DNA of 64,000 nt from Crossaster papposus (GCA_037893245.1 JBAIAA010000896.1:662928-726927), one strand, 5' to 3'. Shown: positions 49,122-60,867, numbered from the stretch's first letter. The notes: a model not told the origin generated them from the letters alone. Program-made: numbers and translations.

Positions 49122-50739
49122 AAATAGATATAGAAAAACACCATCAATTAAATTTGTTTTTCTTGATTTCAAGTTATAGTCAAGTGATAGTACATTTGTA
49201 TTGTTTGAACTTTGAAGCAACAAAACTAAATGTAACATGACATTTTTTTATAACTTGGAGGCGAGACCAGACCGACACTATGTCAGGGCATTTTGTGCTC
49301 TAGTTTGTACCCGCAGTTTGGTGGGGAGTTGTAGGTTCTAAGTGAGCCGAGTTTCTGCAATTTGTTTGCACCATTTGGGATGAGTCCCACAGAGTCGGTT
49401 AAAGTAGGCTGTGGCCATTCTCGTCTCCTCGTCACACCAATGCGTAGACCAGGTTATTCGACATAACCTGTAAGTATTGTGATTTATTTAGTTCTTAATT
49501 TAACATAAAAGATTCAAACTTGCAGTTAAATTAATTATGTCAAATGTTGAATGTATTGCCTTATTTATTGGTGTATAAAATGTACTTCCATTTTTATAAT
49601 TATCAAGTTGCAATACATTGTATTAGTTACACTTGTATTGAATTTTATAACCAGGGTTTTTTGTCTGGGTATGACGCCGTCTGGTGTTGTGCATGGTAAA
49701 CCCCACATGGAGACAGACATCCTCGGCGGGCCGAACTGAAGTCGTCCATCGACCAGGAGGATCGTCACCGGGTTATACATGGGCAGGGGAAACTAGACCA
49801 GAGCAGGCAGCACCAGTACCGGTACCACATCCAGGCCATACGCCATTTTGATTTGGGCCCACCTTTAATTTGTTGAGATGTAATGTATTATCGACATCGT
49901 TAAATTCCAAGGATATAAAATAATTTCAGTGTATGTTAAATTTGTGGTCGTAATTTATGTATTAAATTAATTATAGTATTGTATATTGGGTTTGTCTTTT
50001 CATTTTGTCTGAGTTGAGTCTTTTCCATATAGTTTGACCGAATGTACCATTACGGGGTTCTTCTGTCTGAGAAGGACCCTGTGACATACTGTATATTATG
50101 AGAAAATAAATATCTAAAATGTTCACATCAAGCAAGCTTTTGGTTGGTTATTTTTTGCAAGGTTGCAAAAGGTACACTATCCCTTTAACAACATTATGCA
50201 AGTTTGAATAGAACACATTTCTGTCCCTTTTTCTGCAGTGATTGCTCTTCCCTAATACCGCAAATAGGTGATTATTAAAACATATTTTACCACACTGTTA
50301 ACCTGTATAAATGATAATGAAAACATGCAAACACAAACACAAACATAAATACTAACAAATGCGCAGTGGCTAATGTGTTGACATATCGGATGATCGGCAA
50401 CATTTTGTTGTTTATCCTGACTTTTCATCCTGTTTAAGTTTTATTATTGGTGTTTTTTATTTGGGGGGATCTTTATGTCATTGCCATGCTTACAGTACAT
50501 TAGCAAGCTGTTATTACAGAGCACTGCAATATTAATTTCCAGGAATGTCAGAAAAGAACTGAACAGCTCTGTTATACTTGGATTTCAAATCTGGAAGTCC
50601 ATCTAAAACCCCTTGAAGTGTTACAGTCATATGTGGTGTGATTGATGGAACATTGGGGCTGTTCAGCAGTGTGCTGTCGTCATCTTCCTCTAGAATTGTC
50701 ATACTCTAGATGATCTATTCCATAATTGAGAAATACATT
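49122..50739. other. Intergenic between convergent genes; possible noncoding transcript
   Basis: A GC-richer block 49255-49471 ends in CCT|GTAAGTA. An acceptor-like ATAACCAG at 49645-49652 starts a second block, with AATAAA near 50105. This could be a two-exon noncoding RNA on the + strand, or a repeat. No protein frame is supported. TTTATT on the + strand at about 50440 could be the poly(A) signal of the minus-strand integrase gene. Confidence 0.3.
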
Positions 50740-51012
50740 TTACAATGTTTCACCTTCAAATAGTGAATTAACTGCTGTTAATCCAGAATCTACATTCTCA
50801 AGCATACCATCAATCCACTGCTGTTCTGGGGTACGTTCGTGTGAATCAGACGACATTTTGTGTTGATTCCATGCTTGCTGAAAAGTCTCCAAATTCTTGT
50901 TGATTTCAGGCAGATACACAGCATGGAGGGCCTTCAGGTTGCTTTCGTTGTCCAAATTTAAGATATCCTCATCCATCAAACCAACAAATACTTCTTTGAA
51001 GTGCATGAGAAC
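50740..51012 (-). CDS. Integrase gene exon 6 (last)
   Basis: Acceptor TTCTTAG, phase 0, 91 codons with stop. It encodes MHFKEVFVGLMDEDILNLDN, then LHAVYLPEINKNLETFQQAWNQH. This is the helical tail that follows the core in the family (LH.V.LP.IN..L..F...WN.H...). Confidence 0.8.
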   Translation of the reverse strand, partial: VLMHFKEVFVGLMDEDILNLDNESNLKALHAVYLPEINKNLETFQQAWNQHKMSSDSHERTPEQQWIDGMLENVDSGLTAVNSLFEGETL

Positions 51013-54000
51013 CTAAGAAAAGGACAAATAGTTGTAATCTCATATTTGCATACACTACCCTGGAAACAACATATGAAGGACAACACTGAAAGATTGTTAT
51101 AAAATAGTCTGTTAATCCAAGTGTATTATTTGTTGGGGGTATTCCATGAACGCGAGTACCATAATCGTCTAGCAAAAATGTACATCAGTTATCCTTGAAA
51201 GTGACACACCAGCTGTGTTTATGCATGTTAAGGCAACTGTTTAACAATCAATTCAATAGGCATTTTATGAGTAAATGACCATTCCTGCTTACTTTTACCT
51301 GCTTACTTGTATCATCGGTCCCAGCTGTAACACCTCAAATGATTTTTAACAAGTTGAAAAAGGTCAAGTTAGGTAAATCTGGAGGGCCAGACTGCCTTCC
51401 GCCACGCATAATTAAAGAGTTTGCCTATGAGTTATGTTTTCCTTTGGCCAATATTTTTAATTGTTCTCTTTGTGAAGGTGTAGTACCTGAAATTTGGAAA
51501 AAGGCTTTTGTTGTACCGGTCCCTAAGACTAATCATTCAACCATTGATACTCTGCGCCCCATCTCACTCACTTGTATTTTCTCTAAGGTGTTCGATGAGT
51601 TTGTTGTGGAATGGATCCTTAGTGACATACAGTCTCTCATTGACAAATTTCAATTTGGTTCTTTGAAAGGATCCTCTACATCCCACTGTTTGGTAAAACT
51701 CCTGGACGATATACATTGTGTTCTTGATAAACCAAATAATTCTGCTGTGTTGATAGCCACCGATTTTAGCAAGGCATTTGATAGAGTTGGCCACAATATA
51801 GTTATTAATAAATTTATTAAGCTTGGGGTTAGAACTTCCTTAATTCCTTGGCTTTGTGGATTTCTATCAGACCGTCTTCAGGCTGTTAGATATAATGGTG
51901 ATATTTCTGATTGGGAGAGATTGCATGCTGGAGTTCCCCAAGGAACAAAAATTAGGCCCATTGCCTTTTTAGTAATGATCAATGATTTTGTCCCTGATTT
52001 CCCAGCGGTCAAACATTACAAATATGTCGATGACCTGACTTTAAGTCAGACCCTCTCTAATCCTAACGAGAGCTCCAACATGCAAAATGAGCTTGATGAC
52101 CTAAATCAATGAACTGATCTAAATAAAATGAAACTTAATCCCGCCAAATGCCAGTACATGAATATTAGTTTTCAACGTAACCAACCTGATCCACTCATCT
52201 TCGATATTTTAGATTCTCAAATGAATCAAAATGATTGTTTGAAATTGTTGGGTATTTATATACAGAGTAATTTGAAGTGGGATTCCCAAGTGAACAACAT
52301 GTGTAGTAATTTTAACCGCAGACCTTTCTTTTTACGCCAGCTTAAACGTTGTTTTATTTCTGTCAAGGATCTGTTAACTGTGTATGTTATGTATGTTCGA
52401 CCCACTATCGAATACGCCTGTCCTGTCTGGTACTCTGGATTTACTAAAACACAACTCATAACCCTTGAAAGGTTACAAAAAGGGCTTTTCGTATCATTCT
52501 GGCTGGTCAGCCAAATACACCAACATCATATGTGGAAATATGTCAACTGTTCAGCTTGCCTACAATCACTGATAGACTGAGTCATCTATTTGTCAATTTT
52601 GGTAAGACATTGTTTGAATCTAAAAGTTACAGGCACTGGCTCCCACCAAACTAAAATAACAACTTGAGGAATGCCAACAAAATGTGCCCCCCAAAATGTA
52701 GGACTGGTCGTTACAAAAATAGTTGCATCCCATCCCTTGTCCAAGCACTCAACAATAGCTCTTGATTTTTGTTCACTCAGTTTGTATGCCTTTTGTCCCC
52801 AAACAAAGTGTATTTCTTTTCCTGTAATTTTTAACATTTTTATTTTTTATGAATTTCTGTATTTTAAACTCAATTCAGCTTGTAGCTGCGACGTTTGAAT
52901 GTGTTTTAATAAACCAATAATAATTTTAAAAAAATAAAAATTCAATAGTGAAACTCAGGCTCAAGATAAAAACATTTTACTCAGAACACCAGTAGTACAT
53001 TGCAGTAATTCAAAAGATTTGTGTACTGTACTTATACAGGGTGTCTCTAAAAAAAAGATACCCAATTATTAAATCTTAACTACTGAATATTTCAGAAAAA
53101 GACAAATGTCAAAAAGAAAAATATGTAAAGGGTAAAATAAGCTTGATTATGTCATCACCATGGATGACTGAACAAGTTACAAGGAAGTTATGAAAGGAAC
53201 TGAAATCAGCACTGTGTTCAAATTGTTTTTACTTGAGTGACATAGCTCAGTCAGGTGTTTTAAGGACAAATTCATTGGCTGTTTAAACACATTGGAAAAG
53301 TGATGACAGGGGCGATGAATACATTGTTTTGATTCATTTCTGTTTGTGGTACATTTACCTGACAAATTTAAAATGCTGTGCCCTCGACATGGCCACCATT
53401 TCCTGTTTATAATGCGTACAGTGTAGCTGGCGTTTTTAATTGGAATGCATATTTGTTTTACTTGAATCGCTGAAAAGTGCAATCATTATCACATGCTTTT
53501 AATTTTAGATTACAATTGAACAATGTATTTGGTAAATTGATTGTTGAACTGCATCCAATGCCTGTGTTTATGGAACACAATTTTGCACAGCTTCAGTGTA
53601 CATACAGTTGTTAGACAGCACACAATGACTCACACTGGTTTGAGCTGTCAATGGGTGGTTGCTATGTGCTGTTTTGGGTTGTCTATGCACTACCCAGCGG
53701 ACTACAGTGGACAGGGACAGTTGTTGGAGAGCACAAACTGTAATCTGATTATCCCTCTGAGGAGTACTTAGTGTAATGCAAAAAAAGACACAGCTGTGTA
53801 TCTTTGTGCTGCTGACCAACTGACCCAATTAGTGACTTCTGCATAGGACGGTTAAATGACAAATCATCCACTGGCATGACAAGTTGTGGTGACCTTATAA
53901 TTACCTGGATATGTACATCTCTCCACAATCTCTCAATTCTTTGGTTGTGTACAGATGTTCCTGTGATGTGACTTGCTCTTCCAGTACCTCGTACAATGTT

Positions 54001-57000
54001 CATCAGAACAGCAACGCTGAAATTTTCCAAGCCATGATCAGAACGTACTCTAGATGGGATGCCATACTTCTCTGTTGCTCTGACAAAGAGGGCAAACACT
54101 GAAGAAGCTCGTTTGTTATTTAAGCACTTCATGTATGGTATTAGCCGAGAACTTCCATCAATTGCTCCATGGATGACCATTCCATACCTGTGGTAAAATG
54201 AAAGCAACTTTTATTTTTAAGACTATTTTATTACAAAGTAAATATTATTTAAAGGTAGGATACACCATTTGCAGACATCAAAAATATTTACTACCGAATT
54301 ATTAAAAATTATCTTACTCATTTGAAAGTAAATAATGATTCTAGGTATCCAGTAAAATGATTGCGCTAAATATCCTGTAATTATTCCGAAAAATATAATT
54401 TGATAAACAAAAAATCGCGATCGCCGTCCGGCGATTGCGAAAAAACAAAGATAACATAAGAATAACTGCTCGACGCCGGTTGAAAACAAACGCTGTTTTT
54501 CGTACTTTTCTCGGCATCCACGATTGTAAAACTTCGGACAGATCAGTTAAACAATGTTTACTATAAAATACAACCCCCCAAATCTACCCATTCATGATAA
54601 TTCAAACAATTACCAATGGTGTAGTCTACCTTTAAGCTAAGAGATATCGGTAAACACGAAGTAAACAAAAAATTACAAACACATAATTTGTATAGGGCTT
54701 TAGTGTCCTACATGTAAGAAGTGCATACAGTAAGTATACCATAGCATTGTAATACATGTAGTCAACTAAATAACACGTTTATTTGATGTTTTCCCTATGT
54801 TAATTATGGCATAACAGGGTGATCGAGGACCCAGTCATTCACTGCGTGATAAAGGACCGGGTTGGGGAAGGACCAATAGTAATGGAGCGAGCTCTCAATG
54901 TGGAGAGGGTGAACATTTTGTAAAAATGTTATTTTCATTTTTATGGTCATGAATGACATCTTTAACCCTACATGTAACTATTTTTCTTACACATAATCTG
55001 AATCCTGCAAAATCATCCAGCATTAGTTTAGGCCTTATGACCTGTATCCCGCATTATCCTCCAGAGGCAAAAACCCAAAACGCCCTCAATCCTGACATTT
55101 CCTCTGATGCATCAGCTTCCAAGTGACCTCAAACCTGCAAAATTCTGCAATTTTCGAAGATAATTTGAGAGGATTTGGGTGATATACACCATTTCCCTTT
55201 GCTGTAATTTTCGAAAATGGATGGGTTCATATTTATAGTGAATATTGTGATGCTGACCTGTTTTCAAAGTTTTGTGTTCATAGATGCTGAAAAAACAAAT
55301 ACAATTAGTGTTGTTTTTGTGGTTTGGTTCCAATTTATAGATGCAAGGAATTATCAAGATACAGACACCCATTCATGGATGTGTAACAGTATTGAAAATA
55401 AAATGTTGACAAACTAAATTTAATAAATTGGGGCAGTGATTGAAAATAATTGGCAATTGTTGAACATTAAATACAAAATTCAACTTTTCTTGAAAACCAC
55501 AGCACACCAGGTGCCATGATTTCACAGGATGCTTGAGTTGAGACTGTTATTCACTTTCGAACACAGCTGTGTCTTTTTTGCATTACACTAAGTACTCCTC
55601 AGAGGGATAATCAGATTACAGTTTGTGCTCTCCAACAACTGTCCCTGTCCACTGTAGTCCACCGGGTAGTGCATAGACAACCCAAAACAGCACATAGCAA
55701 CCACCCATTCACAGCTCAAACCAGCGCGAGTCATTTTATGCTGTCTAACAACTGTATGTACACTGAAGCTGTGCATAAACACAGGCAAAAAGACTTGACT
55801 GTTGATATTTGTGCTTGTGCTGTCAAACCATAGTGATGGTTAACCCTAACTCCCTCACCATTGTTATTGAACAATACAATTCCTTCAAAATCCTTCAACT
55901 TCCTTTGTTGTGTAGGGAGTTAGGGTTAATACCTACAGTTTCAGGTTTCATTCACAGAAATGTTGATTTTGATGATTAACCCTAACCCTGACAGACACAA
56001 AGCAGTGCATCAGGATTTACATGTAGCTGTCAACAACAGTGTATAAACAACCACAGTCTAAGACTATGAGAGCTAATCCCCACTGAACAGTGGATCCTGC
56101 TAAGTTTTGTGACCACAGATTCTGAAGCAGTTTGACCTTGAGATATCTGACCAGATGGATCTCGCTGCACTCTGCAGCCAAGTCACTTTGACAAACGATG
56201 CAGGGTCTAGACAAAATACCATGTGTATTTTTTCTCATTAACTTTAACTACCCATAATGTAGCACTGTAACAATAACTACCTCCTGCCACAGTGCATACG
56301 AAAATGAAACAATTGGCATACGAAAAGGAAACAATTGACATACGGTACCTTGCGAGTTTGAGATTAGCATCCATGTGCCACAGAGAGTTTGGAGCATTTA
56401 CCCTGTAAACTCTTCGGGGAATGATCTGAGCCCATCTCATTGCTGTCTTTTCTGGGTCAACTGTTCTCAGAGCGATTCGCACTCTCTCTCTTTGAATAGT
56501 CAAGCTCTGGCTACGTAAAAGCCCTCCCATCATCTGAAAATAATGAAAAAGCTGTCAATACATGTAGATGTACGGTACATGTACACTTCTATAGTGATGA
56601 TTAACAAACAAAATGTGTGGACATTTGAAAAATATTGTCAAGTCCGAACATTATCAAAGTTTATATCGGTAAGGTGAATGTTATTTATATAAAGTAGCAA
56701 GAATTTAATGAACTATCAAAAAATTAACATAGTATATTGCACGTTGTCCAAGCACCCCAACATAAGCTTTGATCTTAGAAAGGAACGAAAAAACAAATTG
56801 TATACAAATTACAAACCCTAAATCCTGCATTGGGAAAATCTCTGGTCAAGCCACGCACAGTTTCATTCAAGTCGTTTAGACTGATTTGTGTCAATCGCTT
56901 TGATGTCTGTAGACCTTCAGCTTTCAGCCTTTTATATATGTAAGAAGCAGACACCTGCATAAGTGATGAACAAGAAACAATTCAAAAATGTAATGTGATT

Positions 57001-59707
57001 TATATCAATAATGACATTTCATGTAATTAGCAATACCCAGTCTTTAAAACTGGGTGGACTAGCAAGGGGACTGTATGGTATAGGTGAAAAGAAAGGTCCA
57101 TCTATAAAAATGTTTGATCATGTGGATGTGTGGCAATGCTTGATGATATGAAGATTATACACTGCAGTAGCTACATGACCTTTAAATTGATACGTTTAAG
57201 TGTATATATACGGCAAACTATAAAACCAAAGTGCATGCTTCTCTAAACTGCTAGAGCCTGGAGACAGGTATTGCGCTGATACGCACGTGCTATTTTAGAT
57301 TTCAAGCAGTTCATATAGTTAGCGATTTGGATTGTTAATATCTGGTGACACGGAGAGAGAAGTGGGAGGGGGGGGGGGATTTACATGTGCTTGTACCTTG
57401 AAGTGTCTTGCAATTTTAGCACCAGAGTAGCCTTTGCTGAGGAAAAATTGCAGCTGGTCCCTCTGAATGTTAATCTTTGGTCTGCCCTTTGAACCTGTAA
57501 TAGAAGGGCAAAGAAATTACTTTTAAAGAATTAGGAATTAATAATTAGTTAAGTATATAAGTAATTTAATGTTCTTGATTTTGAAAGTAGTCAAGATTTC
57601 ACTGGTAGAAGAGGGGTTTCAATCAGAATAAAATCTAACTGTACAATGTACCGGTACGTAGACAATACTAACGTTAGTTGTTTGTTTGTTAGTTGTTTGT
57701 AATTACCGACATTTTCATAAACAATAAAGGCTTTTGAAACTTTGAGCTTTCACCACAAAATGAGCTTAGGCACTACATACCTGGTACATGTACTGTACAT
57801 GTACATGTGTACTAGTATGTTTGTAAGGCCAAGGATCCAAAAGTTCCATGGTTGGAGAACTGTCCTCCAACTAAATGGTTGGAGGACTGACCCTAACCAT
57901 AACCCTGTATACCCCAATAGTACACATATAATACAGGGCTACTCCATTCTATGTCATAAGGTAAATAAAGTCAAGAGTTGTGAGTGGGCCCTGCTGGGCC
58001 CTGCATTCAGTTAAAGGGTAACTGAAATTCAAAACTTGAATATGGCGAAATATATCCTTTAATAACGCTGAATACTTAACAACTGCACAAACTTCATATT
58101 TGTTTATGTTTACTCATTAATCGTGACCCTAAAATGAAAAGCAATATGCGCCGTGCCCCGCCCACAAAAGATGACGTCACGGTAAGAATATAGCATGGCT
58201 ATACCAGGCTAAGCCTAGCCTTGAATACAAGGCTGCACTGTATCCACAGCGTGGGATCATCGTTTGTCATAACACCAAACGTTTACATAGCCCGCAATGC
58301 ATTATTATAGAGAACCAGCTGAGTATGTATAATAATGCATTGCGGGCTATGTATAGTGTTGTGGCAAACGATGATCCCACGTTGCAGATACAGCATAGCC
58401 TTGTATTCAAGGCTAGGCTTAGCCTGGTACAGCCACGCTCTATTCTTACCGTGACGTCATCTTTTATGGGCGGGGCACGGCGCATATTGGTTTTTATTTT
58501 AGGGTCACGATTAATGAACGAATAGAAACAAATATTAAGTTTTTGCAGTTGTTAAGTATTCAGCATTATTAAAACGTTTTTCTCGCCATATTAAAGTTTT
58601 GTATTTCTAGTACCCTTTAAGCCACCTTTTGTACAGAGTCAATCAAAGTCCAAATTAATGGTACAAACCTGCAAAAACAATTAGCAAAACATGCAGTTGA
58701 AGCATGGAGGAATAAGCGAGTTCGGTATTCCGCTGCATTTCCACTGCACATGCGCACATGAAGATTTGACGATTTTTCTTTCGGGATAAACATTTCATCG
58801 ATTGCGTGCAAAAGCATAGCGGGGTACCAGCCAATTTAAAGAGATCGTCGTGTTTTAAAGTTACTAAGTAACATATTTTCTTTTACGTTTTGGTATTTTC
58901 AGGTGTTTTGTGTGGCCAAACTTTTGTTCGAACAAAGTTCCCATCGTCTTTTCGATTTCACAAGAAAATGCACAAAATGCGGATTCGGTTACCACGTCCC
59001 CCATAGACTTGTGTGCATTTGTCTGCCGTGTTTATCCCTTGAGAAAAAATGTTGAATCTTGTTGTGCACATGCGCAGTTGGAATACCGAATTGGCTTATA
59101 CGAGCAGACCCCTCCATGGTTGAAGTTTGATGGATTTGGGGTATAGTTAGTGAAAATGAAGTCACCACGACAATCACAATGTTTTCAAGAAACCAGTCTA
59201 ACGTTTTTCACGGTTAAAATCTAGTATAGGCTAGGCCTAACTAAAAAAAAAAAAAAGTCAGTATGTCTGTACTGTAGTGTAGCAAAATAATTAGCAGTTC
59301 CTGAATTATTTTTCCGTGCCGGCTATATATATTCACTGTCACGTTTTAACGAATTAAAGTTAACTACCTGGTGTGTGAATCCTTTCTGCTGCTAAACGGG
59401 CCGTATCATGTTCACCAATCAGCAACTCATCACGATTCAGTGGTTGACCAGGCCCGGGTTGCCCATTGTCGTGCTGATGCAGCGTCATGTCCGCTGCATG
59501 CATACCATCTATTAGATCCTCAATATTTCTTTCAAGTGTATGTCGCTCTGGGGTAGGTTCCATGACATTTAAATGTCTTAGACTGACACGAAGTCGACGC
59601 TGATGGTCGTCACAACCAGACAAAGATCCACGTTCATCATAATGTCGCCGAATTTGTCTGAATTCGGCAGAAATTCGACCGTGTAAAACACTTCTTAAGT
59701 TAGCCAT
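50740..59707 (-). CDS. D,D,E integrase-like gene, six exons, apparently intact
   Basis: Exons in order of transcription: 59707-59368, 57494-57397, 56954-56817, 56533-56349, 54187-53905 and 51012-50740. All junctions are GT-AG and phase-consistent, giving 438 residues with no internal stop. An N-terminal region is followed by a helix-turn-helix segment (GRPKINIQRDQLQFFLSKGY...YIYKRL) and an rve-like core with Asp in LWHMDANLK, Asp in VRSDHGLEN and Glu in NQRIERLWRD; the last two are 34 residues apart. I associate the family with the 'integrase core domain' proteins found in many copies in animals and fungi. It is either a DNA transposase or a domesticated derivative. Start: ATG 59707 (MANLRSVLHG); in-frame ATG 59746 is also possible. 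Confidence 0.8.
51335..52945 (+). mobile_element. 5'-truncated LINE (Jockey/CR1 group) in integrase intron 5
   Basis: It encodes most of a reverse transcriptase: KSGGPDCLPPRIIKEF, LRPISLTCIFSKVFDEF, ATDFSKAFDRV, GVPQGTKIRPIAFLVMINDF, and the catalytic box as KYVDDLTLS. There is an in-frame TGA at 52110-52112 and a frame change near 52480, after which KRAFRIILAG... to HWLPPN completes the usual C-terminus. The endonuclease part is missing. The A-rich tail ends near 52945. It is antisense to the integrase gene. Confidence 0.85.
53556..53790. repeat. Inverted repeat arm 1 (235 bp)
   Basis: Nearly identical in reverse complement to 55560-55797 (TGCATTACACTAAGTACTCC and TTGTGCTCTCCAACAACTGT shared). 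It sits 115 bp from the 3' edge of integrase exon 5. The two arms enclose that exon. Confidence 0.85.
53905..54187 (-). CDS. Integrase gene exon 5: catalytic Asp and Glu
   Basis: Acceptor TACCACAG; 283 nt, phase 2 in, 0 out. It encodes YGMVIHGAIDGSSRLIPYMK, PSRVRSDHGLEN and SVHNQRIERLWRD. It holds the second Asp and the Glu of the D,D,E triad. The donor CCAG|GTAATT truncates the longer open frame that continues to 53749. Confidence 0.85.
54249..54635. mobile_element. TTAA-type MITE copy 2
   Basis: TTAA at both edges (54249-54252 and 54632-54635), with ends AGGTAGGATACACCAT and, as reverse complement, AGGTAGACTACACCATT. An inverted relative lies at 39040-39428. It lies in integrase intron 4. 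Confidence 0.75.
55200..55555. repeat. Dispersed segment shared with 47753-48072
   Basis: The second copy of the segment in the HECT 3' flank, same orientation, longer in the middle. It abuts inverted repeat arm 2. Confidence 0.6.
55560..55797. repeat. Inverted repeat arm 2
   Basis: Reverse complement of 53556-53790, with a few substitutions. It lies in integrase intron 4. Confidence 0.85.
55838..55930. repeat. Short hairpin with TTAACCCTAACTCCCT ends
   Basis: TTAACCCTAACTCCCT at the left and its reverse complement at the right enclose about 60 bp. It is MITE-like; another AACCCTAACCC word lies at 55978. Confidence 0.5.
56349..56533 (-). CDS. Integrase gene exon 4: first catalytic Asp
   Basis: Acceptor TTTTCAG, donor CAAG|GTACCG; 185 nt, phase 0 in, 2 out. 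MMGGLLRSQSLTIQRERVRI, RRVYRVNAPNSLWHMDANLK. The LWHMD Asp is the first of the triad. Confidence 0.8.
56817..56954 (-). CDS. Integrase gene exon 3
   Basis: Acceptor TTATGCAG, donor AGG|GTTTGT; 138 nt, phase 0 to 0. VSASYIYKRLKAEGLQTSKR, then LNDLNETVRGLTRDFPNAGF. It is the second half of the helix-turn-helix plus the linker to the core. Confidence 0.75.
57397..57494 (-). CDS. Integrase gene exon 2: helix-turn-helix start
   Basis: Acceptor CTATTACAG, donor AAG|GTACAA; 98 nt, phase 1 in, 0 out. SKGRPKINIQRDQLQFFLSK, then GYSGAKIARHFK, a resolvase/Homeo-like HTH. Confidence 0.75.
58011..58620. mobile_element. TTAA-flanked hairpin MITE, 600 bp
   Basis: TTAA at both edges (58011-58014, 58617-58620), ends AGGGTA...TACCCT, and two arms of about 295 bp that pair almost fully around a centre near 58317. 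Each arm includes TGACGTCA and GCCCCGCCCA. Type: piggyBac/Kolobok-like, non-autonomous. It lies in integrase intron 1. Confidence 0.85.
59368..59707 (-). CDS. Integrase gene exon 1
   Basis: ATG at 59707, donor CCAG|GTAGTT, phase 1. MANLRSVLHGRISAEFRQIR, later NIEDLIDGMHAADMT. The upstream extension of the frame to 59851 runs through a 115-bp MITE and is not taken as coding. Confidence 0.7.
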
Positions 59708-59760
59708 AGTTGAATTAACAAGATGACAAGAGGGGGCGCTGTTCATAATCACATGCGTAT

Positions 59761-59875
59761 CTAGGCTGTTTTTTAAACCCCAGCTTTGTCTCCATTTGTG
59801 GCTTCGTTCGTGCAGTTTTGCAATGGAGATGGCGTCGGAGACGAAGCCCAAGTTAGGGTTTGGAAAAGTCCCCTA
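59761..59875. mobile_element. 115-bp MITE related to the 2620-5785 element
   Basis: The left end CTAGGCTGTTTTTTAAACCC and the reverse complement of the right end TTAGGGGACTTTTCCAAACC match the ends of the 3.2-kb element, including subterminal GGCTTCG/ACGAAGCC words. It lies 50 bp upstream of the integrase start codon. Confidence 0.75.
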
Positions 59876-60860
59876 ATTAAATAATGACAACTTGTACTTA
59901 TTTCAAAAGGTGGTGGGGTGGGGGCCCGGGGGGGGGGGGGAGCCCTGGGATTTATGGGGTGGTTGTTTTGTGTGGGCTTAATCACACAAAACAATTATTG
60001 CTTCACCCATTTAACACCCCCCCTCTCAAAAAAAAAATTCATAAAAAAACATTATAATAATACATGTAATACTAATAATCATAACATAAATAAATACAAA
60101 CAGCTAAAAATTAAAAATATTACCCGATCCGGTTTTAAACGTACCTTTAACTAAGTGATCAAAAAAAAATAGATCCATGCCTTCAATGCTAGATCCGTTT
60201 TGAAAATGAAGTATATCTATTTGAAGTATATTCAATCAGAGCACAAAGCGCATCATCGCGCTCAGGTTTGCGAGGTAATGGGCGCGAGCGAAATTATTTG
60301 TCGAAAGTTCGATTTTCATGAAACTTGCACGTTATGATAGTCAAAGAGTCTCCAATGACCTGCGCCAGGTCCAATGACGTCAGCACCTACGGTTGAATGC
60401 CTAGCCCCGGTGATGCTTCCAGATTATATAACATTCACAACTTTTCCCTATAACATTATGCAAGATGCTCAACACTATAGAATATCCTTTCCCATTGAAT
60501 CATAAATTTGAGACTAAAATAAAAACGTCCAGTCACATTTTTTGTTCTCGAATCAATGGTCATACATTGTAGACGTAGACTCATCAATCATGATATGATG
60601 AGAGAAAGCTAATATGCCATATAACTTACGATATAAATAAAGATATACAAATTAAATAAAACGAATAAAGAAATATATGAACATAGGAGAATAATACGCT
60701 ATTCTCAGCGAGGCAACATCGATATTTATTATTGGAAGGGAAGATGGAAAATAACGACCCACACCAAATAATAAACGAGAGTTACTTTGGAAGTTGTGCG
60801 ACTGATTATCGAATTTAACATCACAAAACCAAACGTTAAAACAAACATCCTCATCGTCAT
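59876..60860. other. Intergenic
   Basis: A G-rich run lies at 59912-59941. The rest is AT-rich with no coding exon. It is the promoter side of the integrase gene. Confidence 0.4.
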
Positions 60861-60867
60861 GCGGAGT

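Noticed and set aside
58267-58525. Open frames on both strands near 58.4 kb
   Set aside because: They are the two arms of the TTAA hairpin MITE read in opposite directions.
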